Below are positions 63,113-64,000 of a DNA stretch of 64,000 nucleotides, piece by piece; the first letter of the stretch is position 1, and the number at the start of each line of letters is the position of its first letter. Both the position numbers and the translations under genes were made by a program. Under the pieces are notes generated by a model that was not told where the DNA came from, searched no databases, and saw only the letters and a list, made by a program, of their open reading frames with translations. Location: assembly GCA_017417465.1 (NCBI GenBank), contig JAFPZD010000107.1, positions 45,438-109,437 of the forward strand. Direction: 5' to 3'. This DNA comes from Prevotella sp. (GTDB taxonomy: Bacteria; Bacteroidota; Bacteroidia; Bacteroidales; Bacteroidaceae).

Positions 63113-63922
63113 ATGAAACGTCAAAAACTAACATTTTTAATCACTATACTCATTAGTATGGTTGGGGCAAAAGCATTTTCCTATGATGCCCAAATAGATG
63201 GTATTTATTACAATTTTTCGGGAACGGAGGCAACAGTAACTTATTACGACTTTTATGCCAGTGGTAACAAAAATGCATATACTGGAAACGTGGTTATCCC
63301 CGAATCTGTTACCTATGACAAAAAAAGTTATAATGTGACGAGTATTGGGCAAAGGGCATTCCAAAACTGTACTAATTTGAATTCTGTGACCATTCCTTCG
63401 AGTGTTACAAGTATATATCGGGACAATCCTTTTCAAAGTTGTACAAGTTTGACATCAATAGTTGTTGAGGAAGGAAACTGCAAATATGATTCCAGAAACA
63501 ACTGTAATGCTATTATTGAGTCAGCGACTAATTCATTGATTGCTGGATGTATGAATACAATTATCCCAAGTAGCGTGACGAGTATAGGTCAGTATGCTTT
63601 CTATGGTAGCGGATTGACTTCTATGACTATTCCTTCAAGTGTAGCGAGTATAGACGAATACTCTTTTGGAGACAATAAGTCTTTACACTCCCTGACTATT
63701 GGCAATGGGGTTACGAGCATAGGAAAAGGAGCTTTTTCTGGATGCAGTGGATTAACATCATTGACCATTGGCTGTGGAGTGACGAACATAGGCGACTTTG
63801 CCTTCAATGGCTGTAGCGGTCTAACCACTCTGACCATCCCCAATAGTGTAACTTCTATAGGGGAATATAACCAAGAAATCAAGGGTGTGACGAACGTGGA
63901 GATTATTCCCGTAAGTGCCTGA
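63113..63922 (+). CDS. BspA-like leucine-rich repeat protein
   Basis: About 269 residues from the ATG at 63113 (MKRQKLTFLITILISMV). Signal peptide, a short N-terminal domain (YDAQIDGIYYNFSGTEATVT, then YEKKSYNVTSIG), then about six LRR_5 repeats of 23 residues with SLTSLTIGNGVTSIGKGAF form. The last repeat breaks off after VTSIGEY into NQEIKGVTNVEIIPVSA and a stop. BspA-type repeat proteins are adhesins or secreted surface proteins. It lacks a T9SS tail, so it may be truncated. The in-frame start at 63008 includes the leader hairpin region and is rejected. It is AT-rich compared with most of the window. Confidence 0.85.
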   Translation: MKRQKLTFLITILISMVGAKAFSYDAQIDGIYYNFSGTEATVTYYDFYASGNKNAYTGNVVIPESVTYDKKSYNVTSIGQRAFQNCTNLNSVTIPSSVTSIYRDNPFQSCTSLTSIVVEEGNCKYDSRNNCNAIIESATNSLIAGCMNTIIPSSVTSIGQYAFYGSGLTSMTIPSSVASIDEYSFGDNKSLHSLTIGNGVTSIGKGAFSGCSGLTSLTIGCGVTNIGDFAFNGCSGLTTLTIPNSVTSIGEYNQEIKGVTNVEIIPVSA

Positions 63923-64000
63923 AAGACTGCTGATTTTATGTATTCCATGTTTCGATGGGCAGGAATGCATATTGTGAAATATGACCATCGTTCCGTTACC

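Noticed and set aside
1-64000. tRNA or rRNA genes
   Set aside because: No cloverleaf or rRNA-like stretch was recognised in any gap.

Overview
The window looks like chromosomal DNA of a Prevotella-type Bacteroidales bacterium. The evidence is a complete Sus-like starch locus (SusC/D/E/F plus two GH13 amylase-family lipoproteins), type IX secretion genes (two PorU-like C25 peptidases and PorV) with likely T9SS cargo, a ligand-sensing TPR/AraC regulator, many Bacteroidota-type promoters (-7 box TAnnTTTG, often with TTG or TTTG about 19-20 bases upstream), and short-word intergenic repeats typical of this order. No rRNA, tRNA or CRISPR array was seen. The first gene (der) is cut by the left edge, and the right edge falls just after a BspA-like leucine-rich repeat gene.

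Layout. 0-7.3 kb is housekeeping: der, a small lipoprotein, mlaF-mlaE divergent from lptB, a probable structured ncRNA on the minus strand, a DUF4359-like membrane protein and two glycosyltransferases. 7.4-12.7 kb is the branched-chain amino acid operon ilvD-ilvB-ilvN-ilvC. 12.7-27 kb is starch utilisation: susC-D-E-F and two amylases on the minus strand, divergent from a LacI-type regulator and an MFS sugar transporter. A near-perfect LacI-type operator sits exactly midway between the two divergent -7 boxes. 27-35 kb holds a glycine-zipper lipoprotein, a TPR/AraC regulator and a divergent pair of surface proteins with T9SS-type tails. 36-41.7 kb has rlpA, gdhA, an unusual hydrolase fused to a degenerate nucleotidase-like domain, a PagL-like outer membrane protein and an aquaporin. 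41.8-46.5 kb is a TolC/MacA/MacB efflux operon. 46.5-60.2 kb carries a PL9-type pectate lyase, tandem porU genes, porV, ispF and dinB. 60.3-64 kb is a lower-GC accessory stretch with an AAA/DUF4143 ATPase, gene remnants, an MNT/HEPN toxin-antitoxin pair and a leucine-rich repeat protein.

The most unusual theme is intergenic. Many gaps carry degenerate arrays of short words placed against start or stop codons. In two places an inverted pair of such repeats encloses a small PD-(D/E)XK-like nuclease gene: a GxxExxY protein between the LacI regulator and the MFS gene, and a DUF559 protein between porV and ispF. In the second case the element has apparently replaced the ispF start, so ispF can only be read as the C-terminal part of a DUF559-IspF fusion. 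Other inverted repeats of the same general design are empty (39.04-39.20 kb, 45.18-45.25 kb). This suggests autonomous and non-autonomous versions of poorly described, nuclease-associated repeat elements. The MNT/HEPN pair is separately bounded by 75-bp direct repeats.
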